From contig CP022585.1 of NCBI GenBank assembly GCA_002243285.1, positions 2,530,641 through 2,594,640 of the forward strand: a stretch of 64,000 bases of DNA, written 5' to 3'. This document shows positions 8,023 through 16,363 of the stretch, in pieces. This DNA is from Candidatus Fluviicola riflensis. GTDB lineage: Bacteria > Bacteroidota > Bacteroidia > Flavobacteriales_D > Crocinitomicaceae. The translations under genes and the position numbers were made by a program. Position 1 is the stretch's first letter; the number at the start of each line of letters is the position of its first letter. A model generated the notes under the pieces. It was not told the origin of the DNA and ran no database searches. It was given only the letters and a program-made list of their open reading frames with translations.

Positions 8023-9669
8023 TCAGTTGAGCAACAACTGTGCATTCGCTTTTGCGGCTTCAGACAACGAATCACCACTCATCAGACGCGCGATTGCATC
8101 CAGGCGTTCGGTATCATTGAGCTGATAAATGCGCGTGGTAGTCCCGTTTTCGTTGGATGCTTTGGAAACTTCATATTGCTGCTGGCCTTTGGCTGCGACC
8201 TGTGGCAGGTGAGTAATCGCAAACAATTGTAAACGCTCGCCCATTTTCCGCAATAACTTACCGATTCGTAACGCCACTTCTCCGGAAACACCAGTATCGA
8301 TTTCATCCAGAATCAATGTCGGTAACGATTTCAAATCGCTCATTGTAGCCTGAACAGCGAGCATTAAGCGCGATAATTCTCCACCACTCGCGGTTTTGTC
8401 AATCGGTTTGGGCGACATACCGGCGTTCGCAGAAAAAAGCAATTGCACCTCCGTTAATCCGTTTTCGTTAAGCTGCGGCAATGGAGTAACCTCAAAGTTC
8501 AACTGCGCATCCGGCAATTTCAGATCGGCCATTAATCCCAATAAATGAACTTCCAGTTTTTTGGCGGAAGCAATCCGTTTCTCGTGAAAAGCTTGTGCTG
8601 TTTTGGTCAGTTCGCCTAAATCATGGGTGATTTTCTGCGACAACGTTTCAATTTGTTGTTCCAGTTCCTCGTTGCTTTCGAAACGATTTTGGTACGACTC
8701 CATAAGCGCCGTCAATTCTTCCTGTGACTGAACGTGGTGTTTCCGAAGCAATTGATTATATCGATCTACAAGCTGGATAAGTGTTGCCTGGCGCTCCGGG
8801 TCCATTTCCATCGATTCCAGCTGCGAGGCCGCTTCGCTGGCAATATCGTCCAGCTCAATCATCGTGCTAGCCAAACGTGTGGCCAGATTCTCCAATTCAG
8901 GATCTACATGCTTCCATTTGTCGACCAGTAAACGAATCGTGCGCACACCATCAACCGGGCCGTTTTCAAGCGTTAAACCGTTTGCCAATGCATCGTAAGC
9001 GAGTTTCAGGTCATCCAACTGCCCGAAACGCGACAATTCCAACTCGTAAGCGGCATAATCGTGTTTATCAAGCTCAAGTTCCTCCAGTTCTTCCAGCTGA
9101 AAACGAATGTAATCCGCTTCCTGTTGCTGTTCGATGAGTTGCCGGCGCAATTGTTCCAATTGTTGCTGTTCTTTCCGAAAACGTTTAAAATCTGTTTGAA
9201 ACCGGAAAACGGGTTCTGCTATTCCAGCAAATCCGTCTAATAATGCTAATTGAAAACCGGGTTTCTTTAATTCCAATGTTTGGTGCTGACTATGAATATA
9301 AATCAACTGTTCGGTCAATTCTTTCAATTGCGTCAGCTGAACCGGCGTATCATTAATAAAGGCGCGTGATTTCCCTTGTGCGGTAATTTCGCGTCGAATC
9401 ACCGTTTCGGTTTCCCAATCGATGTCTTGCGACAAAAACCACTCCTTGTGTATGTCTGCAATTTGAAAAACAGCTTCAACAACCGTTTTTTTCTCCGTAT
9501 CACGAATAACAGAATAATCGGCACGTTCACCGAGAATCAAATTCAAGGCTCCAAGCAAAATTGATTTCCCCGAACCGGTTTCCCCGGTAATAGAGGTAAA
9601 TCCAGTCGAAAAAGCAATATCCGCACTGGCGATCAGCGCAAAATTCCGAATGGAAAGTTGAGTTAGCAT
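8023..9669 (-). CDS. recN: DNA repair protein RecN
   Basis: This 548-residue SMC-like ATPase acts in double-strand-break repair, tethering DNA ends during recombination. The Walker A motif is GETGSGKS at residues 29-36, right after the RecN opening LTQLSIRNFALI. A long central coiled coil (about 150-370) is rich in Glu and Gln. The C-terminal half carries the ABC signature TASGGELSRLMLAVQ and the Walker B LILDEIDTGVSG. Length is normal. The ATG overlaps the stop of porD by one base, so it is translated with the bamD-rpoZ-coaBC-porD block. It is the last gene of that operon. Confidence 0.95.
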   Translation of the reverse strand: MLTQLSIRNFALIASADIAFSTGFTSITGETGSGKSILLGALNLILGERADYSVIRDTEKKTVVEAVFQIADIHKEWFLSQDIDWETETVIRREITAQGKSRAFINDTPVQLTQLKELTEQLIYIHSQHQTLELKKPGFQLALLDGFAGIAEPVFRFQTDFKRFRKEQQQLEQLRRQLIEQQQEADYIRFQLEELEELELDKHDYAAYELELSRFGQLDDLKLAYDALANGLTLENGPVDGVRTIRLLVDKWKHVDPELENLATRLASTMIELDDIASEAASQLESMEMDPERQATLIQLVDRYNQLLRKHHVQSQEELTALMESYQNRFESNEELEQQIETLSQKITHDLGELTKTAQAFHEKRIASAKKLEVHLLGLMADLKLPDAQLNFEVTPLPQLNENGLTEVQLLFSANAGMSPKPIDKTASGGELSRLMLAVQATMSDLKSLPTLILDEIDTGVSGEVALRIGKLLRKMGERLQLFAITHLPQVAAKGQQQYEVSKASNENGTTTRIYQLNDTERLDAIARLMSGDSLSEAAKANAQLLLN

Positions 9670-10571
9670 TAGTTTAGAATTTCCTCGTATTTGGAAGAGT
9701 TAGCAGGATCAATTCGTTTGAGCACGGTTACCACTTCTGTTTTTTCGGCAGGTGTGGCATCCTGGTAAAGTTCTTTTAATTCACGCAATTTGGCTTGGGC
9801 AAAGTTGAGTACGTTCACCGAATTCGGACGTGTAGATGAAACCTTGCTCAGTTTATTCAGCGCGGTGTAAACATTTTTACGGCCTGTTTCTTTGTTTTCA
9901 AACAATATGTCCATTCCTTTGCGATGGTATTCATACATGCATTCACGCAACGGTTCAAACAATTGCTGCTGAATATTGTCAACAAGCCAGTAGCGATTGC
10001 GTTTTCCCTGTTCGTTCGATTTCCAGCCTTTTCCACCCGCAGCCTGTGCGTTAGAAACAATTTGTTGTGCTTCCGTAAAATAAGGTGTTCCGCCTTTCAG
10101 TGAGAACGAATCGTAATCCATACCGATGATGTAATACGCGTAGAATGCCAAAACCGATGTCAGATTATCTCTGAATTGATTCGGTGCGTAGATCAACACG
10201 GCGTTTCGTGCATAGGTAAACGCTATATCATCGTCCTGAAAATTGAACAATGTTGTATTGTACGAACCGTTGAATACCGGACGAGAAGACTGGATCTGAA
10301 GCGAACCTTCATAGGTTCCCGGTGTTGGAATAGAATTAATCTGCAACTGAATCTGGCAATTGATGCGTTCTTCTACCGTGAACTTGTCTTTGGTCCATTT
10401 GGTATTGTTCATCAATTCGTAAATGGTTTGCTTCATTTGCTCGAAAATCTCCTTTTCAACCGTGGTAATTTCCATACGGGAATCGTTGATGATCGTCACC
10501 TGGCAATTCAATTCCTGACTATACCCTGTGGTTGATAAGAGCACCAGGGCTGCGACTAATAATTGTTTCAT
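9669..10571 (-). CDS. porD: DUF4835 family protein, type IX secretion protein PorD
   Basis: This 300-residue protein has a signal peptide (MKQLLVAALVLLSTTGYSQ). The mature part begins ELNCQVTIINDSRM, the hallmark start of DUF4835, and keeps the family core (FTYARNAVLIYAPNQFRDNLTSV... YYIIGMDYDSF). DUF4835 is named PorD in T9SS gene sets; its exact place in the secretion machinery is not settled. It overlaps coaBC by 4 bases and recN by 1. The bamD-rpoZ-coaBC-porD-recN order is widely conserved in Bacteroidota. The six T9SS cargos in this window give it obvious clients. Confidence 0.85.
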   Translation of the reverse strand: MKQLLVAALVLLSTTGYSQELNCQVTIINDSRMEITTVEKEIFEQMKQTIYELMNNTKWTKDKFTVEERINCQIQLQINSIPTPGTYEGSLQIQSSRPVFNGSYNTTLFNFQDDDIAFTYARNAVLIYAPNQFRDNLTSVLAFYAYYIIGMDYDSFSLKGGTPYFTEAQQIVSNAQAAGGKGWKSNEQGKRNRYWLVDNIQQQLFEPLRECMYEYHRKGMDILFENKETGRKNVYTALNKLSKVSSTRPNSVNVLNFAQAKLRELKELYQDATPAEKTEVVTVLKRIDPANSSKYEEILN

Positions 10572-11770
10572 AGTATAATCTCTCTCAAAGCATACAATAA
10601 CTGTTCTGCTATTTCAGTTTTTGATTGTAACTCAAATCTAGTGATTTTATTGCTTTTGGTAATCAATTGAACGCGATTCGTATCACCGCCAAATCCTACT
10701 CCGGGTTCGCCCATTTCGTTCAATACAATGGCGTCGAGTTGTTTTCGCTGCAATTTTTCCTGTGCGTTTTCCAAGCCATTATTGGTTTCCAATGCAAATC
10801 CTACCACACACTGTGTGTTGGTCTTATGCGCACCGGCCCAGGCTAAAATATCCGGATTTTTGATGAGCCGGACCACCAGTTCATCCTCTTTTTTCTTGAT
10901 TTTCTGTTCTGCTTTTTCCGCCGGACGGTAATCTGCCACAGCCGCTGAAAAAATACCAACATCCTGTTTATTCCATTCCTGCTGAACGGTTTCCAATAAT
11001 TCCACAGCCGATTGAATGTGAATCAACCGTAAATTCGGATGTTCCAGCTTACATTGCGTTGGCCCGGTGATCAGTGTTACTTCCGCTCCTTTTTTCAACG
11101 CTTGTTCGGCAAGGGCAAATCCCATTTTTCCGGAAGAATGATTTCCGATAAAACGAACAGGATCAATGGCCTCGTAAGTTGGGCCGGCAGTGATGAGGAT
11201 TTTTTTACCGGCATACGATTTATCGGAACTGAAATGATTGTCAATCACCTGGAAAAGCGTTTCGGGTTCGACCATTCTTCCATAACCAACCAATCCGGAA
11301 GCTAATTCTCCTGATTCGGCGGGAATGATATGTGCACCATCTTGTTGCAAACGTTCAAGATTCCTGGCAGTTGTAGGATGTGCGTACATATCCAGATCCA
11401 TAGCCGGAGCAATATAAACCGGACATTTTGCACTGAGAAATGTTGCCATCAGGAAATTATCAGAAAATCCGTATGCCATTTTGGCGAGCGAACCGGCTGT
11501 TACCGGTGCAAACAACATCACATCGGCCCACAAAGCCCATTCTACATGATTGGTCCATGCGCCGGTTTTCGGATCATAAAAGTCAATCGCAACAGGATGT
11601 TCGGAAAGTGTGGAAACGGTAAGCGGGGTGATAAAATCAGAAGAGGCAGGAGTCATCATACATCTGACCTCTGCCCCTTGTTTTTTCAATAAGCGTATAA
11701 GCGATGCTATTTTATATGCTGCTATGCCACCTGTAATTCCAAGCAACACATGCTTTCCATGCATCGACAT
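10568..11770 (-). CDS. coaBC: Bifunctional phosphopantothenoylcysteine decarboxylase / phosphopantothenate-cysteine ligase
   Basis: This 400-residue enzyme performs two consecutive steps of coenzyme A synthesis. The N-terminal CoaC half (about 1-180) binds FMN (LGITGGIAAYKIASL, and VEWALWADVMLFAPVTAGS). The C-terminal CoaB half (about 185-400) has the ligase core LITAGPTYEAIDPVRFIGNHSSGKMG and FSAAVADYRP. The CoaC substrate motif reads PAMDLDMY where E. coli has P-x-M-N-x-x-M-W; Asp for Asn is probably a clade variant. The ATG at 11770 was chosen, though Met3 is equally possible. It follows rpoZ by 6 bases and overlaps porD by 4. Confidence 0.93.
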   Translation of the reverse strand: MSMHGKHVLLGITGGIAAYKIASLIRLLKKQGAEVRCMMTPASSDFITPLTVSTLSEHPVAIDFYDPKTGAWTNHVEWALWADVMLFAPVTAGSLAKMAYGFSDNFLMATFLSAKCPVYIAPAMDLDMYAHPTTARNLERLQQDGAHIIPAESGELASGLVGYGRMVEPETLFQVIDNHFSSDKSYAGKKILITAGPTYEAIDPVRFIGNHSSGKMGFALAEQALKKGAEVTLITGPTQCKLEHPNLRLIHIQSAVELLETVQQEWNKQDVGIFSAAVADYRPAEKAEQKIKKKEDELVVRLIKNPDILAWAGAHKTNTQCVVGFALETNNGLENAQEKLQRKQLDAIVLNEMGEPGVGFGGDTNRVQLITKSNKITRFELQSKTEIAEQLLYALREIIL

Positions 11771-11776
11771 CTGAAT

Positions 11777-12094
11777 TTATTCTTCGATTTTACGAACGTA
11801 AATGGCGTCGTCCTTCATTTCTTCAATAGCAATTGCTACCGATTTCGGCAATTTCTCGTAGTAACGTGAGATTTCAATTTGCTCACGGTTTTCGAAAATT
11901 TCTTCCAAGTTATCTGTTGAAGAAGCAAACTCCTGCAATTTTGTAGTCAGTTCTTCTTTCATAGAAGTGCTGATTTGATTGGAACGTTTCGCCATTACTA
12001 CGATAGACTCATAGATGTTGCCCGTGTTTTTTTCCAAATCAATAGTGTCGCGTGTTACGGTAGAACGTTCAGCATTCGTGTTTTTGAAACTCAT
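11777..12094 (-). CDS. rpoZ: DNA-directed RNA polymerase omega subunit (Bacteroidota type)
   Basis: This 105-residue protein is of the RpoZ/Rpb6-like type. The core NIYESIVVMAKRSNQISTSMKEEL corresponds to the conserved omega region that clamps the beta-prime subunit. The C-terminal extension (about residues 60-105, acidic) is usual in Bacteroidota, where the protein is often labelled only as a conserved hypothetical. It sits between bamD and coaBC (6 and 21 bases apart), a conserved position that supports the call. Confidence 0.82.
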   Translation of the reverse strand: MSFKNTNAERSTVTRDTIDLEKNTGNIYESIVVMAKRSNQISTSMKEELTTKLQEFASSTDNLEEIFENREQIEISRYYEKLPKSVAIAIEEMKDDAIYVRKIEE

Positions 12095-12115
12095 TTCTTC
12101 TGATTTAACTCATTT

Positions 12116-12910
12116 TTAAGGGGTGGTTTTCGGCACTACGATAGCGTCTAGTTTCCCCAAATAATTATCGAATTCGCGAAGATAGGTAGATTCCGGAAAC
12201 TCTGCAAGAAAAACGTTGTATCTTTCCCTGGTTTTCTTAATACGCTCTTCTAATTTAGTAGTAACACTGTTAATGGTCAACAGGTATGAATTGCGCAACA
12301 AAATAGCAGAAACTTCTTCGCGGTAACCCGAGATCGGATAACTTTCTAAAAACGATTCCGCAGCAACAGTTGCAGCACGGTAATTTTCCGTTTTGGCGTA
12401 AAGCCGAATACTGAGCACATCTTTGGTTTCCAGTTTGAATCTGAGTTGATCCATTACTTGGTTACAGGTGTCCATCCAGGCAGATCCGGGATAACGTGTT
12501 ACGAAATTTTGCAGTTCATTTAATGCCGCTTCTGTTTCACTTTGGTCCAGCGAAGCTTCGGGGCTGTTTTGAACAGCGCATAAAGCCGACAGGAAAAGGG
12601 TTTCTTCACATTTCGGTGAAAATGGGAAACGCGCACTGAAAGCACTGAGGTAATAACTGGCCATGTACCAATCTTCAATGGCGTAAAAGGCTTTTCCCAA
12701 ACGGTAATAAGCAACTTCACCTTCAGATGATTTTGGCATGCGCTGGTACACTTGTTCGTATAAAGCTACCGATCGGTCAAACTGTCCTTTGTCATAAAGC
12801 GTGTTGGCCATGACAAATTTTTCGGTGTAATCATCTGACTTCAGCACCCGGTTGTAACTGCTGCAGGCACCTAGAATCAGTAAAAAAGTAAAGGCGATCA
12901 ATAATTTCAT
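12116..12910 (-). CDS. bamD: Outer membrane protein assembly factor BamD
   Basis: This 264-residue lipoprotein (from Met at 12910) has a lipobox LILGACSSYNRVL. It is a periplasmic tetratricopeptide-repeat lipoprotein of the BAM complex that inserts outer-membrane barrels. Tandem TPR-like helices follow: LYDKGQFDRSVALYEQVYQR, then AYYRLGKAFYAIEDWYMASY, then FVTRYPGSAWMDTCNQVMDQ. A start 10 codons upstream (12940) would put charged and hydrophobic residues before the signal peptide, so 12910 was chosen. A -7-like box at 12917-12924 supports it. First gene of the rpoZ-coaBC-porD-recN operon. Confidence 0.9.
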   Translation of the reverse strand: MKLLIAFTFLLILGACSSYNRVLKSDDYTEKFVMANTLYDKGQFDRSVALYEQVYQRMPKSSEGEVAYYRLGKAFYAIEDWYMASYYLSAFSARFPFSPKCEETLFLSALCAVQNSPEASLDQSETEAALNELQNFVTRYPGSAWMDTCNQVMDQLRFKLETKDVLSIRLYAKTENYRAATVAAESFLESYPISGYREEVSAILLRNSYLLTINSVTTKLEERIKKTRERYNVFLAEFPESTYLREFDNYLGKLDAIVVPKTTP

Positions 12911-12916
12911 AGGCCA

Positions 12917-12943
12917 CAAAAATAGCATAATTGCTGACACAAA
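12917..12943 (-). promoter_or_regulatory. Likely promoter of the bamD operon
   Basis: The minus strand has TTTG at 12943-12940 and TATTTTTG at 12924-12917. This is close to the Bacteroidota -33/-7 pattern, with a spacer of about 15 bases that is a little short. It lies just upstream of the chosen bamD ATG and supports that start. Confidence 0.4.
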
Positions 12944-12955
12944 ATCTTTAATTTT

Positions 12956-13810
12956 TCACAACAAACGTCCGGCCTTGATTTCCATAAGGTGTAAAAGGCG
13001 TTCAATGGAACGAAGATTTTCCTGAATATAAACGTCAGTTAATCCCAATAATTGTTCTGTTGAATAATCGCCGGCCTCCAATTCGGGGTTGAATCTGAAA
13101 TAAACCAGCTTGGAATCTTTTTTTGCTAATTCGGATAAGGTTTCATGCTGTTCTTCGGCTTGCATTTCTTCAAATGAGCCGGCCTGCAATTTTCCCGTTC
13201 CAATGCTGATAAGCACAATGGGATCGTCCGGATAAAAAATGCGTGCGTACTGAAATGCCAGCTTTGATGGATTTTTTGTTGTTAGCGCGCCATCTGCCAA
13301 TCGTTTATTCCCGATCATCACTGCTTCTAAAAAGCCAGGCATCGCACAACAGGCTTGCATCATTTTAGCTACGCTGATCTGTTGGATGTGATGCTGCGAA
13401 TCGGAAAACAAGAATGGTTCGTCTTTATCGAGGTCATAACTTACAAAAAGGAAATGCTTGCGGATTTGTCCCAACGTCAGATCACCGTAAAAATGTTCCA
13501 GCAAAAAGTTGAGTGGATGAACGGAATGAGCACTTTTGGGAGAATCGAAGAAATGTTCGCCACGATGTAAATACAAATCGGTTATTTCTGTCGGACTGTG
13601 TTTCCTACCTCCTACTCCTGAAACGGCGAGCGCTCCTGCAATGATTGCGCTGGTACTTGTCCCGCCGTAAACGTCTACCCAGGATGATAAATGTGTTTCA
13701 GGAACATAGGCGTTAAGTTGCTCCTCAAGGAACGACAGGATGCGAAGTGGAATGATTCCTTTTTTGCCTCCGCCATCAATAGATACAACAACCCGGTACT
13801 TACACGACAT
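12956..13810 (-). CDS. Patatin-like phospholipase family protein
   Basis: This 284-residue protein is a patatin-fold lipid acyl hydrolase. The oxyanion-hole loop reads IDGGGKKGIIP (about residues 11-21). The nucleophile elbow reads GGTSTSA with Ser52, so the usual G-x-S-x-G is G-T-S-T-S. The catalytic Asp is D173 in LADGALTTKNP. Length and the order of the three motifs fit stand-alone CapV/patatin-like enzymes. No signal peptide is seen, so it is cytoplasmic or membrane-peripheral. It ends 45 bases upstream of bamD and has no obvious partner, such as a cyclic-nucleotide synthase, beside it. Activity is probable; substrate unknown. Confidence 0.85.
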   Translation of the reverse strand: MSCKYRVVVSIDGGGKKGIIPLRILSFLEEQLNAYVPETHLSSWVDVYGGTSTSAIIAGALAVSGVGGRKHSPTEITDLYLHRGEHFFDSPKSAHSVHPLNFLLEHFYGDLTLGQIRKHFLFVSYDLDKDEPFLFSDSQHHIQQISVAKMMQACCAMPGFLEAVMIGNKRLADGALTTKNPSKLAFQYARIFYPDDPIVLISIGTGKLQAGSFEEMQAEEQHETLSELAKKDSKLVYFRFNPELEAGDYSTEQLLGLTDVYIQENLRSIERLLHLMEIKAGRLL

Positions 13811-13897
13811 GCAGTAATTTACGACTTTTTCCAGCTGAAATCAGAAAAAAATGTGTAAACCCGTGTTATTAATGAAAATTAACGAACTCGCCGTGAA

Positions 13898-14863
13898 CTA
13901 TTTTACGCGAACCGATTGCCCTACCTGCAATGTCTTTGTAGGACGGATACCGTTTAAGCTGCACAAACGTGAAACAGTCGTGTTGTGACGTACCGCAATT
14001 TCGGAAAGTGTATCTCCCGGGCGAACTTTGTAGTATTTACGTCCTGCCGGAGATTCGGTTTTGCGTTGTACAGAAGCAATTGATTCACCATGCTCGTCAG
14101 GAATAGCATACTGATCCGTTGGTTTTGCTCCCGGACGGAATAAGCTACTGTGAACCAGCAGGTTTTCGTCTTTCATCTCTTTTTTACTGAAATCGATCAC
14201 TTGCTCCGGATTCATAGCAGCATCGTAGAAACGAACTTCAAAATGAAGGTGCGCACCAAACGAATGGCCAGTATTTCCACCCAAACCAATCGGATCACCT
14301 GCATTGACTTCCTGGTCAGGAGCTACCAAATGTTTGCTCAGGTGAGCGTAAAACGTTTCCAAACCGTTGTGGTGACGAATAATAACAAGATTTCCGAATC
14401 CGCCATCGTTGAACTTAGCATAACGAACTTTGCCAGACCACGCAGCCACAACTGTATCGCCGATTTCAAGGTCCAGATCAATACCATTGTGGTAACGTCC
14501 GTTTCTGTATCCGTAGCGCGATGTTACAACTCCGGGTACCGGAATTACGAAATCACTGTGTAATTCATCTGCCAGGCACATCCATAGCGTATCCTGCAAT
14601 TTTGTCAAATCATTACCACGATCGGAAGTATAACATACGTTATTGTCCCAGGTTTGTCTAAAACCAAGTGTTGAATCGCTGTCGATGAGGTCGTGGAGCT
14701 TATCGTTCATGATACCGTCGAAGTTTTCATCTTCAAGGTATTTCCATGTACGGTTCGAATAAACGATCATCGTGCCTTCCGGCGTTTTGATGGTGTCAAC
14801 TACAGACTGCGCAAAACTATTGAGCGAAAATAAGCTGAGGGAAACGAGGAAAATAGCTTTCAT
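13898..14863 (-). CDS. Secreted M23 metallopeptidase with C-terminal LysM domain
   Basis: This 321-residue protein has a signal peptide (cleavage after NSFAQ, about residue 19). A short N-terminal domain follows, then an LytM/M23 zinc peptidase core with zinc ligands H125 and D129 (RYHNGIDLD), H174 (YAHLS), and H205/H207 (AHLHFEV). The C-terminus (about 276-321) is one LysM peptidoglycan-binding repeat (YYKVRPGDTLSEIAVRHNTT). All metal ligands are present, so it is probably an active cell-wall endopeptidase or an activator of amidases in the periplasm. Monocistronic, with an upstream -7-type box. Confidence 0.92.
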   Translation of the reverse strand: MKAIFLVSLSLFSLNSFAQSVVDTIKTPEGTMIVYSNRTWKYLEDENFDGIMNDKLHDLIDSDSTLGFRQTWDNNVCYTSDRGNDLTKLQDTLWMCLADELHSDFVIPVPGVVTSRYGYRNGRYHNGIDLDLEIGDTVVAAWSGKVRYAKFNDGGFGNLVIIRHHNGLETFYAHLSKHLVAPDQEVNAGDPIGLGGNTGHSFGAHLHFEVRFYDAAMNPEQVIDFSKKEMKDENLLVHSSLFRPGAKPTDQYAIPDEHGESIASVQRKTESPAGRKYYKVRPGDTLSEIAVRHNTTVSRLCSLNGIRPTKTLQVGQSVRVK

Positions 14864-14901
14864 TTCAGGATGTTTTAATCACTGGTTTGTGGGTTCGGAG
14901 G

Positions 14902-14909
14902 CAAATATA
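14902..14909 (-). promoter_or_regulatory. -7 promoter element of the M23 peptidase gene
   Basis: The minus strand reads TATATTTG, a full TAnnTTTG match, about 38 bases upstream of the ATG. A TTTG lies 26 bases further up, longer than the usual spacer. Confidence 0.35.
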
Positions 14910-14987
14910 CTACAAAAAAAACGGTTCTCTTTGCTCAAAGTGCCTGATGTTATGCAGAATGGAATGTCGATAAGCTGTTTATTAGCC

Positions 14988-15845
14988 CTATTCTTTACCA
15001 TCAACTTCGGTGACAAACAAATCGTAGAACATACTTTCATTGGGGTCTACAAGGTCGAGATAGCCTTTTTTGCCGTAAGCCTGATCTGCGGGAACGATGA
15101 TCCACAATTTATCGTGCAATTTAGCATTAATTAACGCTTTTCTGAAGCCCGGAACAAGGCCAAAATCGTCCATATGGAAACGGAAAGGTAAATTTCGCTG
15201 GTAGGAATTATCATAACGCGGATTCGATTTTGAGCCTACGAAATAGTGAACACCAACGCTTGATTTCTCGCTTACTTTGACATCTTCATTTTTCTTTTCT
15301 TCCAGGCACCAAACACGTGTACCGTCAATTTCTTTCGTTGGTTTGATACGTTTTCCTATGCGTAGAAAAATGATATTGGGCGAATTCGGGGGCACAACTC
15401 CATCGATTTTTTCTCTTCCGCGAGCCAGATTTGCCGGCAGGTAAACTTCTGTAAAATCGCCCACATGCATTTCCGTCATGGCCATATCCCAGCCTTTTGA
15501 TTGCATATTGAAACCAACCAAAAATGGCAGCCAATCGCGTTTCAGCAGGTGATTTCCATCAATCACTTCGCCGTTTGTTAATTTTACTTTGTAATTGATT
15601 TCGTAGACTTCACCGTCTTTCACAGGTTCACCTGTTCCTTTCTCAAACCACTGGATTTTCAAACCGTTAGGGAATTCCTTCTTCGCTTGGATCGTTTTGT
15701 GCGGTTCCAGCAATTGCTCGGCAGTTTTAGGGCCGTTCTGAGCCGTTTCGGAGTGTTTTTTCTTCGGTTTCGGATCTTTTTTCACGCCTTCGGTGCTGCA
15801 CGCTGCACAACCGATCAACAATGCCAGTATAAGTATTGTTTTCAT
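14988..15845 (-). CDS. FKBP-like lipoprotein, probably two divergent FKBP domains
   Basis: This 285-residue lipoprotein has the lipobox LLIGCAACSTEG. Residues about 55-170 are an FKBP-type domain (VYEINYKVKLTNGEVIDG... GWDMAMTEMHVGDFTEVYLPANLARG). A second, weaker FKBP-like half spans about 185-280 (SVGVHYFVGS... LVPGFRKALINAKLHDKLWIIVPADQAYG). Both halves keep the GW/GF-x-x-AL and P-A-x-x-A-x-G features of peptidyl-prolyl isomerases. It overlaps the preceding FKBP gene by 4 bases (ATGA). The probable role is folding of exported proteins at the inner or outer membrane. Confidence 0.8.
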   Translation of the reverse strand: MKTILILALLIGCAACSTEGVKKDPKPKKKHSETAQNGPKTAEQLLEPHKTIQAKKEFPNGLKIQWFEKGTGEPVKDGEVYEINYKVKLTNGEVIDGNHLLKRDWLPFLVGFNMQSKGWDMAMTEMHVGDFTEVYLPANLARGREKIDGVVPPNSPNIIFLRIGKRIKPTKEIDGTRVWCLEEKKNEDVKVSEKSSVGVHYFVGSKSNPRYDNSYQRNLPFRFHMDDFGLVPGFRKALINAKLHDKLWIIVPADQAYGKKGYLDLVDPNESMFYDLFVTEVDGKE

Positions 15846-16363
15846 TTCAGTTCCAATAATTCAATTTCAACAACTATGGGTGTGAGTGGTGGTATTTTAT
15901 CCATGTCTCCGATCAGGCCGTGCGCCAAATGGCTCGGAATAATCAATACTGATTTTTCACCTACGCGCATGCGCTTAATGCCTTCCTGGATCCCCGTTTC
16001 GATGTTGCTTTTGTCTACACGAAAAATATCAACTTCATCCGAAGGAGTTTTGTAACATTGAGTTCCGTCTAATAAAGTCACACTGTAGTCTACATGCGCA
16101 TCATCGCCCGGCTTGGCTTGCTGGCCTTTGGTTGTCACCAGCGGAATATAGCGCAAGCCCGAACCCGTAATCTGAGCTTTGTATTCAACGTGTTGTTCCA
16201 CATATAAGCGAATATCGATATCCTCTTCAACGGTCAATTCTTTGTTCATTTCCGAAGATTGCTCTTTGGTCCATTGTGGATCTTTTTTCGGTGCAGGAGC
16301 CGGTGGTGCCGATTCACAGGCAAGCAGGATCATGACTCCAATAAGGAAACACACTGTTTTCAT
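15842..16363 (-). CDS. FKBP-type peptidyl-prolyl isomerase lipoprotein (GldI-like)
   Basis: This 173-residue lipoprotein (lipobox ILLACESAPPAP) has one FKBP domain at about 75-173 (GDDAHVDYSVTLLDG... IQEGIKRMRVGEKSVLIIPSHLAHG). GldI is the FKBP-type lipoprotein needed for gliding in Flavobacterium. The family, lipidation and length fit, but sequence memory cannot separate GldI from other FKBP lipoproteins. It overlaps nrnA upstream and the double-FKBP gene downstream, each by 4 bases, which gives a tightly coupled three-gene operon. Confidence 0.82.
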   Translation of the reverse strand: MKTVCFLIGVMILLACESAPPAPAPKKDPQWTKEQSSEMNKELTVEEDIDIRLYVEQHVEYKAQITGSGLRYIPLVTTKGQQAKPGDDAHVDYSVTLLDGTQCYKTPSDEVDIFRVDKSNIETGIQEGIKRMRVGEKSVLIIPSHLAHGLIGDMDKIPPLTPIVVEIELLELK

